Shown here: positions 34,789 to 43,417 of the stretch, piece after piece
Position numbering within the stretch: position 1 is the stretch's first letter
How the letters are laid out: each line of letters starts with the position of its first letter
Position numbers and translations under genes: made by a program
Notes under the pieces: model-generated
Database searches by the model: none
What the model was told of the DNA's origin: nothing
The model's input: only the letters and a program-made list of their open reading frames with translations
Assembly: GCF_020171785.1 (NCBI RefSeq)
Contig: NZ_JAIVAE010000003.1
Coordinates: forward strand, 186,001-250,000
From: Guptibacillus hwajinpoensis
Lineage (GTDB): Bacteria > Bacillota > Bacilli > Bacillales > Guptibacillaceae
Reading direction: 5' to 3'
Length of the DNA: 64,000 bases

Positions 34789-34871
34789 TCCCTCTTGTTC
34801 TATCCTACCATAAGTTACTCATGATACGTATAGGAAAAGGCATTCATCCCTTTTCCTATACGTTTTCCATT

Positions 34872-35180
34872 TCAATCGATCTTTTTTATTTTTTCGATGT
34901 TCTTCTTATTAATGTAGAATGAATCAAACATCCCGATGGCTACTATTTCTTTATTATTCCATAATTTTGTTCGATAAATGGAGAAAAAATATGCTTCCGT
35001 TCGTGATGTTTGATCTCTTACATAGGGAACAACGGCAAGATCTACGCCTAACTCAATCAGTACATTTTGATCTTTCTTTAACTGCTTCCCAACCCATCTA
35101 CTGTAATCATCCTGACTTGGATTCGTAAGGAACATTATGACGGCTACCGAAATAATCATACCCAAAATCGCTTTTTTCAT
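34872..35180 (-). CDS. DUF4359-like membrane-anchored or secreted small protein
   Basis: The 102-residue protein begins with a positively charged then hydrophobic segment (MKKAILGMIISVAVIMFLTNPS), a signal anchor or signal peptide without a lipobox. NPSQDDYSRWVGKQL after the segment and the C-terminal IGMFDSFYI resemble DUF4359 proteins, whose function is unknown. The start has AGGGGTG nearby. It stands alone. Confidence 0.7.
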   Translation of the reverse strand: MKKAILGMIISVAVIMFLTNPSQDDYSRWVGKQLKKDQNVLIELGVDLAVVPYVRDQTSRTEAYFFSIYRTKLWNNKEIVAIGMFDSFYINKKNIEKIKKID

Positions 35181-35339
35181 AAATGCACCCCTTCACAGTC
35201 CCACTCTTCTTACTCTATGAAACAAACTTCCTTCAAATGATTCATGTACATCGTGATATTTTCCACAATATTCCGTTCAAAGCCGATAATCACGTGGTAA
35301 CAAAAAAGTAAATCAAATTTTTGGAAAGGGGATTTTTTC

Positions 35340-35579
35340 ATGAGACAGCATCGAGTCAATACGTTAAAACCTGGTGAGCACTATAAAGCAAAAGAACTCG
35401 ACAGCTTTGTATCGTCAAACGATATTGTGCTGTTAGCAAGTAACGCTTCACAACTTTTTTCTGATCCAGAGCGAGAGTTCAAAGTGGTTCATGAAGTTGA
35501 AGGGTTTTTTGAACATTCGGCTGACGACGGTGAGAAATATTTCCGTGATAAGCGCGCGTATGTAGTTGAAAAAGTTTAA
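35340..35579 (+). CDS. Small hypothetical protein, 79 residues
   Basis: I do not recognise it. It is soluble, mixed charge, with SSNDIVLLASNASQLFSDPE in the middle. AAAGGGG seven bases before ATG 35340 and a strong terminator behind it show it is a real gene. No cysteines or membrane segment. Confidence 0.65.
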   Translation: MRQHRVNTLKPGEHYKAKELDSFVSSNDIVLLASNASQLFSDPEREFKVVHEVEGFFEHSADDGEKYFRDKRAYVVEKV

Positions 35580-35602
35580 TGAAATGTTTTATTTATAAAG
35601 AC

Positions 35603-35640
35603 AAAAGCACCTCTCCATAAAAGGAGAGGTGCTTTTGTTT
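35603..35640. terminator. Bidirectional terminator
   Basis: AAAAGCACCTCTCC and GGAGAGGTGCTTTT form a perfect 14-bp stem with loop ATAAAA, between convergent genes (79-residue protein and ypsC). Confidence 0.95.
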
Positions 35641-35645
35641 AAAAA

Positions 35646-36785
35646 TTATTTTTTTGGGGGTCTTGGTCCAAAGAACTGATAGTAATGCGTTTTGATATCA
35701 CCATTGTATAGCTTACGATTTTTCGTCGCTCGCTTTCCGTAAACTTCTTGGAAACGAGGATGAGAAGTTAGAATGTACACAGACCAGGTATTAAGTCGCT
35801 CACGGAACGCTTTTCCCATCTTCCGATACATCTCTTCTACTTCTTCACGTTCACCGAGGCGCTCGCCATACGGTGGGTTACCAATAAGGGTTCCATACTC
35901 AAACCTTGAGCTAACGTCCGTTACTTGCATTTGCTTGAATTGAATCATATCTCCGAATCCTGCTTCTAAAGCATTGTTTTTTGAAAGATCAACCATTTTT
36001 GGGTCAAGATCGCTACCAAAGATGTGAAGAGGCTGATCATATTTTGCAAGATCTTCCGCTTCAATCATAGCTTCTTCCCAGCGTTTCTTTCCAATCCATG
36101 CCCAATCTTCAGATGCAAATTCCCGATTAAATCCTGGTGCGATATTTTGACCAATCATCGCTGCTTCGATCGGAAGTGTACCTGAGCCACAAAATGGATC
36201 CATGAAAGGTTTATCGGCATTCCAATTCGTTAGCATTACCATAGCAGCCGCCATGGTCTCTTTTAGCGGTGCAGCACTATGAAGGTAACGGTAGCCTCTA
36301 CGATGAAGCCCCTTCCCACTAGTATCAATTGTAAGAATAGCTGTATCTTTATGAATGGCAACTTCTATTTTGAACAATGGTCCATCCTCTTCAAACCAGG
36401 AAACATTGTACTTTTCTTTTAAACTTTCAACGATCGCTTTTTTCACAATCGCCTGACAATCCGGTACGCTGTATAACGTTGATTTAACAGAACGTCCACT
36501 AACAGGAAATTCTGCATTTTCAGGTAAAAGCTCTCCCCAAGGTAGTGCCTTCGTCGCTTCAAAAAGCTCGTCAAACGATGTCACTTTAAATTCGCCAACT
36601 TTTAGTTTTACACGATCTGCTGTTCTTAGCCAGTAGTTCGAACGACAAATCCCAATTTCATCACTCTCATAAGTAACTTTGCCATTTTCTACGCGCACAT
36701 TTTCAAAACCTAGATCCTTTACTTCACGAGCAACCAATGATTCGAGCCCCATGGTGGCCGTTGCAATTAATTCGTATTTCGCCAT
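35646..36785 (-). CDS. ypsC: YpsC/RlmL-type rRNA N2-guanine methyltransferase
   Basis: The 379-residue protein has an N-terminal ferredoxin-like/THUMP RNA-binding part (about 1-155, YELIATATMGLESLVAREVKDLG) and a class I SAM methyltransferase domain: DPFCGSGTLPIEAAMIG (motif I region, about 193-209), GSDLDPKMVDLSKNNALEAGF and the catalytic GNPPYGER (about 300-307) of N6-adenine/N2-guanine methylases. Family members modify 23S rRNA. Start ATG 36785 is preferred; GGAG is eight bases upstream and the GTG three codons earlier overlaps this site. In Bacillus it lies next to rnpB and gpsB, as here. Confidence 0.92.
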   Translation of the reverse strand: MAKYELIATATMGLESLVAREVKDLGFENVRVENGKVTYESDEIGICRSNYWLRTADRVKLKVGEFKVTSFDELFEATKALPWGELLPENAEFPVSGRSVKSTLYSVPDCQAIVKKAIVESLKEKYNVSWFEEDGPLFKIEVAIHKDTAILTIDTSGKGLHRRGYRYLHSAAPLKETMAAAMVMLTNWNADKPFMDPFCGSGTLPIEAAMIGQNIAPGFNREFASEDWAWIGKKRWEEAMIEAEDLAKYDQPLHIFGSDLDPKMVDLSKNNALEAGFGDMIQFKQMQVTDVSSRFEYGTLIGNPPYGERLGEREEVEEMYRKMGKAFRERLNTWSVYILTSHPRFQEVYGKRATKNRKLYNGDIKTHYYQFFGPRPPKK

Positions 36786-36952
36786 CTTTTCCACTCCAAT
36801 CTTTTTCGCTCTTCTATGTAAATAGTCGTTGTCTTAGTAATCATACAAAAAATGAATATGTTATGTTAGTCCTATTTGTATTTAATGAGTTATTGCTTAA
36901 CACGAACTCCTCTTAGGTTTTCCATTCAAACACTATTATAGCCCAAACGTAC

Positions 36953-36976
36953 AAAAAAGCCCCATAAGGGCTTTTC
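36953..36976 (-). terminator. Terminator of rnpB
   Basis: On the minus strand AAAAGCCC-TTAT-GGGGCTTTTTT follows the 3' end of the RNase P RNA. Confidence 0.9.
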
Positions 36977-36980
36977 ATCA

Positions 36981-37400
36981 AAGATGATAACGTTCTGTAA
37001 GCCATGTTCTGTTCTATCGTACTGCGAACGGGTCTCCCCTCGTACTCAAGTGGTAATCATCTATCTCCAGACGCGTCCTCACCGCCTGGCTTTCTCTCCG
37101 TTTAATTCCTTCGAGAAAGCTCCCCTACCATAATTTGGGTTTCTCGCTCGTGGGGTTTACCTCGTTCCACTCTTAATGTTTCCATTAAGACTTCGTCACT
37201 GTGGCACTTTCAGAGTATTCGGGCCTTATCCGTTAAGGACTTAGGCCGTTTCCCCGCCGTTAGCCCGAAATGGACTACCCTGACTTATTGTTTCATCAGG
37301 CACGAACACTACGATCATCTCAGACCGTGCGAGCATGGACTTTCCTCTATATGCCACTTAATGTGTGACATACAGCGATCACCCGAACGTTATCATTGTT
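36981..37400 (-). ncRNA. rnpB: RNase P RNA, Bacillus-type (class B)
   Basis: The catalytic RNA of ribonuclease P, which matures tRNA 5' ends. Helix P1 is formed by ATGATAACGTTC (36984-36995 on the plus strand) and GAACGTTATCAT (37385-37396). On the minus strand the conserved core reads GAGGAAAGTCCATGCTCGCA near the 5' end (CR-I) and, further on, GAAAGTGCCACAGTGACGAA, AGAGTGGAACGAGGTAAACC and CAGAACATGGCTTACAGAAC (CR-V) near the 3' end. The arrangement is the class B form of low-GC Firmicutes. Length about 415 bases is normal. Ends are estimated from P1 and the promoter and terminator. Confidence 0.97.
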
Positions 37401-37415
37401 AGGACAGCAAAAGCA

Positions 37416-37444
37416 ATTATATCTTATATTCTGCTTATATGCAA
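37416..37444 (-). promoter_or_regulatory. Sigma-A promoter of rnpB
   Basis: On the minus strand TTGCAT (37439-37444), 17-base spacer, TATAAT (37416-37421). Confidence 0.85.
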
Positions 37445-37518
37445 GGTTGCTTAGTGAAATGTTTTGTTTCGTTATTTATAGTATAGTACGGTAAATGAAA
37501 TTTTTCAAGTCCTAAAAA

Positions 37519-37544
37519 AATAAACCACCAATCGGCGGTTTATT
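37519..37544 (-). terminator. Terminator of gpsB
   Basis: AATAAACC and GGTTTATT flank CACC/GGCG around the gpsB stop; on the minus strand it runs into TTTTTTAGG. Confidence 0.65.
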
Positions 37545-37860
37545 CATACAACTTACTTCCAAAAACATGTTTTTCTAAATTAGAAAGTCGCTTTAAAATA
37601 TCATAGTTCGTATTTCCTGGTTGCGTCTGAGAGCGCGTCTGCTGTCGCTTTTGCTGTTCGGACAGTCGATCCATTTCTCTTCTTAAACGCGTATTTTCTT
37701 GACGTAGTTGTTCGATATCGTTCTCAAAACGCTCATAATCTTTAATCACGACATCTAGAAACTTATCAACGTCGTCCTGGTCATATCCGCGAAAGCCGCT
37801 TTTAAAATCTTTTTCAAGAATATCCTTAGCTGTTAATTGAGTCGGTTGTTGCTCGGCCAT
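37540..37860 (-). CDS. gpsB: Cell division protein GpsB
   Basis: The 106-residue coiled-coil protein is a DivIVA paralogue that moves between septum and side wall and brings penicillin-binding protein 1 to the right place. N-terminal membrane-binding domain [34 protein letters not shown] (about 8-41) is typical, followed by a coiled coil (about 42-65), a Gln/Arg-rich linker and the C-terminal trimer motif [19 protein letters not shown]. Neighbours ypsA upstream and rnpB downstream are the Bacillus order. Confidence 0.97.
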   Translation of the reverse strand: MAEQQPTQLTAKDILEKDFKSGFRGYDQDDVDKFLDVVIKDYERFENDIEQLRQENTRLRREMDRLSEQQKRQQTRSQTQPGNTNYDILKRLSNLEKHVFGSKLYE

Positions 37861-37950
37861 TTTATCACCTCTGTATGTATGCGATTATTGTCTTTATTTT
37901 ATTCTTCCAAAAGAGTTCCCTCTTGTCAATTGGAATCTCTCCAATTCGCC

Positions 37951-38526
37951 TTATTGCTTGTAAAAATCTGGATCACTTTCACGTAAATCCTGTTCTAGTA
38001 ATTCAAGATCAATCGGCGTGATTGTAAAAACTTCGTACCCTTCATCCGTTCTCTGTCTGTTCTTCGCTTCTTTTAAGTAATAATCTGGAGAACCTGGCGT
38101 TTCTTCGTCATATAAAACGAGCATTGCGTGACTTTTACGCACTAAAAATTCATTCTTCGCTTTTAACTGCCCAGGATTTTCATAGGGACGACTTGTAATC
38201 GACTCAACAAAATCAGCTTCCGCGAGTATCATATTATAAAAATCTTGCGTCTGTTCTTTCCATTTGCTTTCTTGTTCCAAAAATGGCGTCAAGACAGCAA
38301 GCTTTAAATCAGGATAAAGCTCTCTCAAATCAAGTGCCACTTCACCCGCCCAGAGTTCCACCCCAGTCTGTCCACTTATTAAAATCCATTCCACATCTTT
38401 TTCTTCAATTAACTGCGCCATTCTTCCTTGCAAAGCCGCCTTTATAATTGGAAGACCTGGATGATCATCATTAAATATTCCTAGCTCGTGTGCTTTATAA
38501 CCAGTAACAAGCAATACGTTTGCCAC
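37951..38526 (-). CDS. ypsA: YpsA, SLOG-fold protein (DUF1273)
   Basis: The 191-residue cytoplasmic protein has a SLOG/TIR-like nucleotide-binding fold: VTGYKAHELGIFNDDHPGL at the start, WILISGQTGVELWAGEVALDL (about 63-83) with the Gly-rich loop, and HAMLVLYDEETPGSPDYYLKEA (about 133-154). In B. subtilis YpsA works with GpsB in cell division and affects cell shape; the two are adjacent here too. The first step is unknown biochemically. It has GGAGGTG upstream. Confidence 0.95.
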   Translation of the reverse strand: MANVLLVTGYKAHELGIFNDDHPGLPIIKAALQGRMAQLIEEKDVEWILISGQTGVELWAGEVALDLRELYPDLKLAVLTPFLEQESKWKEQTQDFYNMILAEADFVESITSRPYENPGQLKAKNEFLVRKSHAMLVLYDEETPGSPDYYLKEAKNRQRTDEGYEVFTITPIDLELLEQDLRESDPDFYKQ

Positions 38527-38545
38527 TTACACACCTCCTATGTAA

Positions 38546-38571
38546 AAACGAACTGGAAGCCCAGTTCGTTT
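38546..38571 (-). terminator. Terminator of the cotD-like gene
   Basis: AAACGAACTGG and CCAGTTCGTTT flank a short loop; on the minus strand TTTTTAC follows. Confidence 0.88.
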
Positions 38572-38581
38572 CAATATTTCA

Positions 38582-39112
38582 TTATTTTCTTCTCTTTTGA
38601 GCCGGACTTACTTGACCGTTCATACCATTACCATTCGGCCCCTGCATAGCCCCTGCCACTTGAGATGGACTTGTAGGTGCGTATCCTGCCGGCATGGCAC
38701 CCGTTGGACGTGGTGGTGGATAATTATTCATATGTGATGCTAACACTTCATCTGACTCCGTTAAAGGATAACTATGATTGTGCTCATACATATGATGATG
38801 AACATTTTTAATATGGGTAGGATGAATATGATCAACGTTGTGCTTATAGTAATGATTCTTCACACAACATTTTGTCGGATATACTACAGGACTTGTTGGA
38901 CATGGACCTCCAGGACCTTGCATGGCTGGACTTACCTGACCTGGCATTCCGCCTTTCATAGCAGGGCTTACTTGATTCGGCATATTCGCATTTGGTCCCT
39001 GCATAGCTGGACTCACTTGATTTGGCATATTCGCATTCGGTCCCTGCATAGCTGGACTCACCTGATTTGGCATATTTCCATTTGGTCCCATGCGATGATG
39101 TCTATGAAACAT
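38582..39112 (-). CDS. cotD: CotD-like spore coat protein with tandem NQVSPAMQ repeats
   Basis: The 176-residue protein is probably an inner spore coat protein made in the mother cell. The middle (about 72-118; YPTKCCVKNHYYKHNVDHIHPTH then NVHHHMYEHNHSYP) is the His/Cys-rich CotD signature. The N-terminal part (about 9-65) is three 15-residue repeats of GPNxNMPNQVSPAMQ plus a shorter one (GGMPGQVSPAMQ), and the C-terminus has a further copy (MQGPNGNGMNGQVSPAQ). B. subtilis CotD is about 75 residues and lacks the repeats, so this is a much extended form. It ends in a basic KRRK. It lies next to ypsA, near cotD of the yprB neighbourhood. Confidence 0.88.
   Translation of the reverse strand: MFHRHHRMGPNGNMPNQVSPAMQGPNANMPNQVSPAMQGPNANMPNQVSPAMKGGMPGQVSPAMQGPGGPCPTSPVVYPTKCCVKNHYYKHNVDHIHPTHIKNVHHHMYEHNHSYPLTESDEVLASHMNNYPPPRPTGAMPAGYAPTSPSQVAGAMQGPNGNGMNGQVSPAQKRRK
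38918..39088. repeat. Tandem 45-bp coding repeats in the cotD-like gene
   Basis: Three 45-bp units and one partial unit encode GPNxNMPNQVSPAMQ. The units are nearly identical in DNA, which suggests recent duplication. Confidence 0.85.
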
Positions 39113-39226
39113 AGTGTAGGTTCCCCCTTCTTAATTTGGTGATTTCCCTACTAGCCTATGTTCATTGCGATGTACATGTACTGTGTATTCGTCCTTATTT
39201 CCACATTCTTCCCCTGAAATTCACGC

Positions 39227-39361
39227 CTATTTTTGAACAATGACCTCATTGTCACTGTAATTCTGAGCTGAATCACTAATTTGACTCATTACAACAACTG
39301 TTAACGCAATTACGATAAAGAACATAACCATGATTACCTGCTTCAATTTCCATCTCTCCAT
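39227..39361 (-). CDS. Small single-pass membrane protein, 44 residues
   Basis: Below the usual length cut-off, an open frame on the minus strand starts MERWKLKQVIMVMFFIVIAL and continues with TVVVMSQISDSAQNYSDNEV before a TAG at 39227. It has a positively charged start, a 17- to 20-residue hydrophobic helix and an acidic tail, as expected of a small bitopic membrane protein. The ribosome site is weak. I do not recognise a family. It occupies the middle of the 420-base gap between the cotD-like gene and the exonuclease gene; the rest of the gap (39362-39530 and 39113-39226) shows nothing else. Confidence 0.45.
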   Translation of the reverse strand: MERWKLKQVIMVMFFIVIALTVVVMSQISDSAQNYSDNEVIVQK

Positions 39362-39530
39362 TACATTCAATCTGAACTATTTCTAAAAAAACTCAGAAAC
39401 TTCAATATACTACTCAAAGTTACAACAAGAGACGACAATTGTAAACGGTGTTTCAACAAGTTTCCTAAAAGAAATCGTCGAAAGAATGCCCTTTATGCGC
39501 TTGCCCGGGGAATAATGAAAAGAAATAAAG

Positions 39531-40253
39531 CTATTTCCTACCAAATACGAGATTTTCCCTCGCAATTCGCTGTCTTATTTCCTCATCATGACCGTCGTTC
39601 ATGTCCAATTTGTGAAACATTACTAATAAAAGTTCAGCAGTCATTTTGGCGTCATTTAGAGCATGATGGCGTTCATGACGATCAATATTAAGTTTCCTTA
39701 TTAACGAGTCAAGCTGAGGATTACTTCGTGGAAATAATTCCTTAGCTAGTCCTTCAGAATCTAAATAAGGCGGCAAGTAGTCTGGTAATCCCCATCTTTG
39801 GATAAGGTTTTGTAGAAAATAAACGTCAAATTTAACAGGATGAGCAACAAGCGTTGTTCCCTTACTAAAGGATAAAAACTCCTCAAAAGCTTCAATAAAC
39901 GTCCACCCTGCACGAATTTCTTCAATTGATAAGCCAGTTAATTGCCTAACAAACCGCGGGACTTTTTTAATAGGACGTACGATTCGATAAAAAGACTCAT
40001 CCAGAATACGACCTTCAATAAGATCAACTTTTACTGCACCAATTGAAATCACTTCATCTCCTATTGCGGGATAGAAGCCTGTCGTTTCAAGATCAAACAC
40101 CGTAAAATAGCGACTACTTGATTCTTGATATAATAATAATGAATCATGTAACCGGTCATATACCGGTAATGATTTGTCTGCTCTTATTTTTTTTTGCCAT
40201 TTTACCCGATCAAAAAGATAATAACGCAATAATTTAAAACCTATGGACGACAT
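39531..40253 (-). CDS. DnaQ-like 3'-5' exonuclease (DEDDh family)
   Basis: The 240-residue protein has a DEDDh exonuclease domain like PolC/DnaQ epsilon: FTVFDLETTGFYPAIGDEVISIGAVKV (ExoI, D and E, about 52-78), TLVAHPVKFDVYFL (ExoII, D; about 134-147) and HHALNDAKMTAELL (ExoIII, H and D; about 196-209). The N-terminal 45 residues are basic. Start lies two bases after the stop of the DUF294 gene, so they are one operon. The pair exonuclease plus DUF294 nucleotidyltransferase/CBS protein recurs in many bacteria; the substrate is unproven. Confidence 0.9.
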   Translation of the reverse strand: MSSIGFKLLRYYLFDRVKWQKKIRADKSLPVYDRLHDSLLLYQESSSRYFTVFDLETTGFYPAIGDEVISIGAVKVDLIEGRILDESFYRIVRPIKKVPRFVRQLTGLSIEEIRAGWTFIEAFEEFLSFSKGTTLVAHPVKFDVYFLQNLIQRWGLPDYLPPYLDSEGLAKELFPRSNPQLDSLIRKLNIDRHERHHALNDAKMTAELLLVMFHKLDMNDGHDEEIRQRIARENLVFGRK

Positions 40254-40255
40254 TT

Positions 40256-42160
40256 TTAAATACTCCGATTCCTACGGAAGCTCAATTCACTTACTTGCTG
40301 CATTCTTTTCGCAACTAGTAACGCTTCCCTCATTTTCCTTCTCTCTTCTTTCTCCCATTCGATCGGTCTCACTAAATTAGAAATCTCAGACCCCTTCTCC
40401 AATTGATACAAATTTTGTCTTACTCGAAAGGTATACAAATAATGAAGCGATGTTTCAATATTAATGACATCACGATGGTGAAAAATTTCTTTCTTCTTTA
40501 ATTCGTGTAATCGTTTAATCGTATTTACTTCCTCTACACCATATTTCATTGCAAAGATTCGGATCCCGTTCACAATTTGCATAATGGCTGCTTTCTTAAG
40601 ATCAAGCGTTTTTTCTTTTCCTCGAAGCTGTAATTTCCCAAGAGGATTAAGCGGAACACGAAATCGAATTGTATCTTTCATTAACAGCATTTGCAGCGTA
40701 TGTGCTTTTCGAATTCGTTCTGTTATACGACTTCTGAGTGCTCGTGCCAAATCAAAGTCACCATACACTGGGCGAAAGTCCATAAAGATCGTAAAGTTAC
40801 GGATTTCTTCAGCATCTGTTTCCGTAATCCACCGATTCACTTCTGTTTGCCAATTTGAGAGAGACCGTCTCCACTTCTCATTTTTGGCCATAATTCCGCC
40901 ATCACATTCTGGCAAACCGCATGTTGTAAGCATGGCATTGATTTTCTCTGCAAACACTTTAAAAAACGTTTCGATTTCTGTTTTATGTTCAAGATGTTCA
41001 TAATCATCAATAATTAGACCGTTATCCTGATCTGTGCTGAAAGCCTGTTCTTTTCTTCCTTCACTTCCCATCACAATAAAACAGTAGTTCACAGGTGCTC
41101 TTCCGTATCCTTCTCTTATCATTTCCTTTTCAGCCAGTAAAATAATGCGACGGTGCATTTCATCATTATAATTGGACATCATTTCACATATCTCATATCC
41201 CAATGTATTGGCATCGAGTAATTCTTGAATAAAGGCACGAAACTCTTCATGAATAGGAGGAGAAAGATTCATTATTTCATCAAGTTCTTTTGCTCTTGAA
41301 AGACGATAAGATAAATCAAGATAGGCTGACTCTTGAATACCGAGGAAAGATTTCGCAGACACCATCCCCACGATTCGATCTCGCTTCACTACCGGTAGTA
41401 GTGATACCTTATGAAATTTCAAATAAGCAAGGGCTTCATAACTAAAGGTATCTTCTTCAACGAGATTTGGTTTTTGATACATCCATTTATGAATAGGATC
41501 TTGAAATTGTCCCATCGTCAGAGCATTGATAATTTCAAGAGGAGTGACCGTTCCTAATACACTCTCACGGTCTTCACTCACGATTACACCATCATAATTT
41601 TTCGTTCGAAACAAATCCGCTGTTTCTAGTACCGTATAAGTAGGAGGAATTGTTACCTTGGAATCCATAATGGCACTGACTCTCGTTCGATAAAGAGCGA
41701 TGTTTTCTCCATCTGATTCGCGATCACGCTCCTGCTTAATTTCATCATACAGACTACGCATCCGTTCCCCAATTGTATCAAGAACATTATGCGAAAAAGC
41801 AGGATTTTCCGTCATTATCTTTAACATTACTTCTTTTTTGATTTGAATGACCTGACAATCTTCATTAGCTTGAACTGAAAATGTCATCGATTCATCCGTT
41901 AACATAATCATTAACCCTACCAGGTCGCCCGGGTAGTAGAATCGCATCGTAGCCTGCTGACCATTTGCTTTATGAACGATGTTTTTTGCAATACCAGTAA
42001 CCAGGAGATAAAGAGTATTGGCATCTTCATCTTCATGATACAAAAATTCACCTTTCTGATAAGTAGAGAACTTGGCAGATGCCATTAAATTCTCAATCTC
42101 TTCATCGCTCAGTGAATGGAAAGGTTCCTTTTTCTTAAGTACATCATAGAAATCCTGCAT
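40256..42160 (-). CDS. cNMP-binding, CBS-domain, DUF294 nucleotidyltransferase
   Basis: The 634-residue cytoplasmic protein has four parts: a CRP-like cyclic-nucleotide-binding domain (about 10-130, FLYHEDEDANTLYLLVTGIA, RFYYPGDLVGL), a CBS pair (about 155-275), a DUF294 nucleotidyltransferase domain with GSEGRKEQAFSTDQDNGLII (about 358-377; GS and DxD motif) and a C-terminal helical DUF294_C domain. It is predicted to transfer a nucleotide or signal in response to nucleotide levels. Start ATG 42160 is preferred over the GTG/ATG four codons earlier because GGAGG is six bases upstream. Confidence 0.9.
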   Translation of the reverse strand: MQDFYDVLKKKEPFHSLSDEEIENLMASAKFSTYQKGEFLYHEDEDANTLYLLVTGIAKNIVHKANGQQATMRFYYPGDLVGLMIMLTDESMTFSVQANEDCQVIQIKKEVMLKIMTENPAFSHNVLDTIGERMRSLYDEIKQERDRESDGENIALYRTRVSAIMDSKVTIPPTYTVLETADLFRTKNYDGVIVSEDRESVLGTVTPLEIINALTMGQFQDPIHKWMYQKPNLVEEDTFSYEALAYLKFHKVSLLPVVKRDRIVGMVSAKSFLGIQESAYLDLSYRLSRAKELDEIMNLSPPIHEEFRAFIQELLDANTLGYEICEMMSNYNDEMHRRIILLAEKEMIREGYGRAPVNYCFIVMGSEGRKEQAFSTDQDNGLIIDDYEHLEHKTEIETFFKVFAEKINAMLTTCGLPECDGGIMAKNEKWRRSLSNWQTEVNRWITETDAEEIRNFTIFMDFRPVYGDFDLARALRSRITERIRKAHTLQMLLMKDTIRFRVPLNPLGKLQLRGKEKTLDLKKAAIMQIVNGIRIFAMKYGVEEVNTIKRLHELKKKEIFHHRDVINIETSLHYLYTFRVRQNLYQLEKGSEISNLVRPIEWEKEERRKMREALLVAKRMQQVSELSFRRNRSI

Positions 42161-42175
42161 AACAACCTCCAATCG

Positions 42176-43417
42176 TTAACGGGCTTCCTTTTGCTCAAGC
42201 CGTTCAATTCTCTTCATATACAACAATCGCTCATTCTCTTCTTTGTCTTTTAGTATCCTCTTCTTTTCTTTCCATTTTTGATAGGCGGATAAAGAATAAT
42301 GTAATGCTTTTTCATAGTCTTTCACTTTATGCTCGTAATATTTCGCCAGTTCAATATCACATTCTTCATCATTCGTTTCCTGTGATAAAGAAAGCCAGAT
42401 CTCAATCGATTTATGAATCTGACCTTGCTTTTTGTAGATACGCGCAAGGGCTTTTTTCGCTTCTTTCTCGTGCCGGCCAGTTGTTTTTTCATAAAGCAAC
42501 GCTGCATGCTCTTCTTCGCCTACCGCTTCCCACCAACGAGCAGATTGATACTGCTCTCCGGCGGTTAACGACTTCCCTTCCATGTCGAGCAATAGGTGAG
42601 ACATTCGAATATAAAGCGTAATTAACGACAAAATATCTTCCTCGTTATGCTTCAATACACCTTCAATGAGTTCTGGATCAGGATCCTTCACGAATTCGAA
42701 ATAAAGCATTGGAGCTAAATAGCCTGGAATGTCTTCCTTTCGTTCAAAACCTAACTGCTGTTCTTCTACATTCGCGAGTCTAACAGATTCCATTTCATTT
42801 TTCCAAAAACGTCTTGCCCCGTGCAAAAGATCAAAGTGGCCAAATTGAGGTAACTTCGGTACTTGCTCGCGTATTAACGTGTGACGCGTTTTCACCTGCG
42901 GCCAATCAAATGCTTTGCCATTGTACGTTACAAGGTTCTTCATTTCGTTCACATCATCAAGAAAAGCCTTGTACATCGGCACCTCCGCACCTGGACCAGG
43001 CAGAAAATACTGATTAACGGATATTCCATTTTCTGTATACTGGCTATAGCCGAGTAAAAAGATCGTATTGCCAACGCCACCACCAAGACCTGTCGTTTCT
43101 GTATCAAAAAACAGTAAATCAGAAGGGGTAAGATGCTTAGATGAAAGCGGATGTACCCGGTGGCGATTATTCCACCGCTCCACGACGTTTTCAAGCTCCT
43201 GAAACACATAACGACCATGTTGATAGTTAGTGGGATAGTGCTTTTTTCTAACAAGTGCATAGTCTCCGTCCAGAAAATAGGGATGCGCATGAAGCTCTTT
43301 CCATTTTTGAAGGTGAGGAACATCGACAGTAGGCTGCTCCACTTTCGCTTCAACGTCATCCGCTTCGCTCAGGTTCATATGCTTTTTCATTCGATTTAAT
43401 TTAGCTTTCAGTGACAT
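42176..43417 (-). CDS. yprB: YprB, ribonuclease H-like domain protein
   Basis: The protein of 413 residues (MSLKAKLNRMKKHMNLSEAD) has an RNase H-like exonuclease domain of the YprB type: LFFDTETTGLGGGVGNTIFLLGY (about 104-126), GPGAEVPMYKAFLDDV, LVTYNGKAFDWPQVKTRHTLI and GVLKHNEEDILSLITLY. A TPR-like helical part follows (about 280-413, WWEAVGEEEHAALLYEKTTG, LARIYKKQGQIHKSIEIWL). ATG 43417 is preferred over GTG 43429 since AGAGGTG lies nine bases upstream. It overlaps the end of yprA, the helicase gene, by 17 bases; the pair is conserved in Bacillus. Confidence 0.93.
   Translation of the reverse strand: MSLKAKLNRMKKHMNLSEADDVEAKVEQPTVDVPHLQKWKELHAHPYFLDGDYALVRKKHYPTNYQHGRYVFQELENVVERWNNRHRVHPLSSKHLTPSDLLFFDTETTGLGGGVGNTIFLLGYSQYTENGISVNQYFLPGPGAEVPMYKAFLDDVNEMKNLVTYNGKAFDWPQVKTRHTLIREQVPKLPQFGHFDLLHGARRFWKNEMESVRLANVEEQQLGFERKEDIPGYLAPMLYFEFVKDPDPELIEGVLKHNEEDILSLITLYIRMSHLLLDMEGKSLTAGEQYQSARWWEAVGEEEHAALLYEKTTGRHEKEAKKALARIYKKQGQIHKSIEIWLSLSQETNDEECDIELAKYYEHKVKDYEKALHYSLSAYQKWKEKKRILKDKEENERLLYMKRIERLEQKEAR

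Noticed and set aside
38918-39088. CRISPR-like array
   Set aside because: The repeats are in-frame coding units with no spacers.
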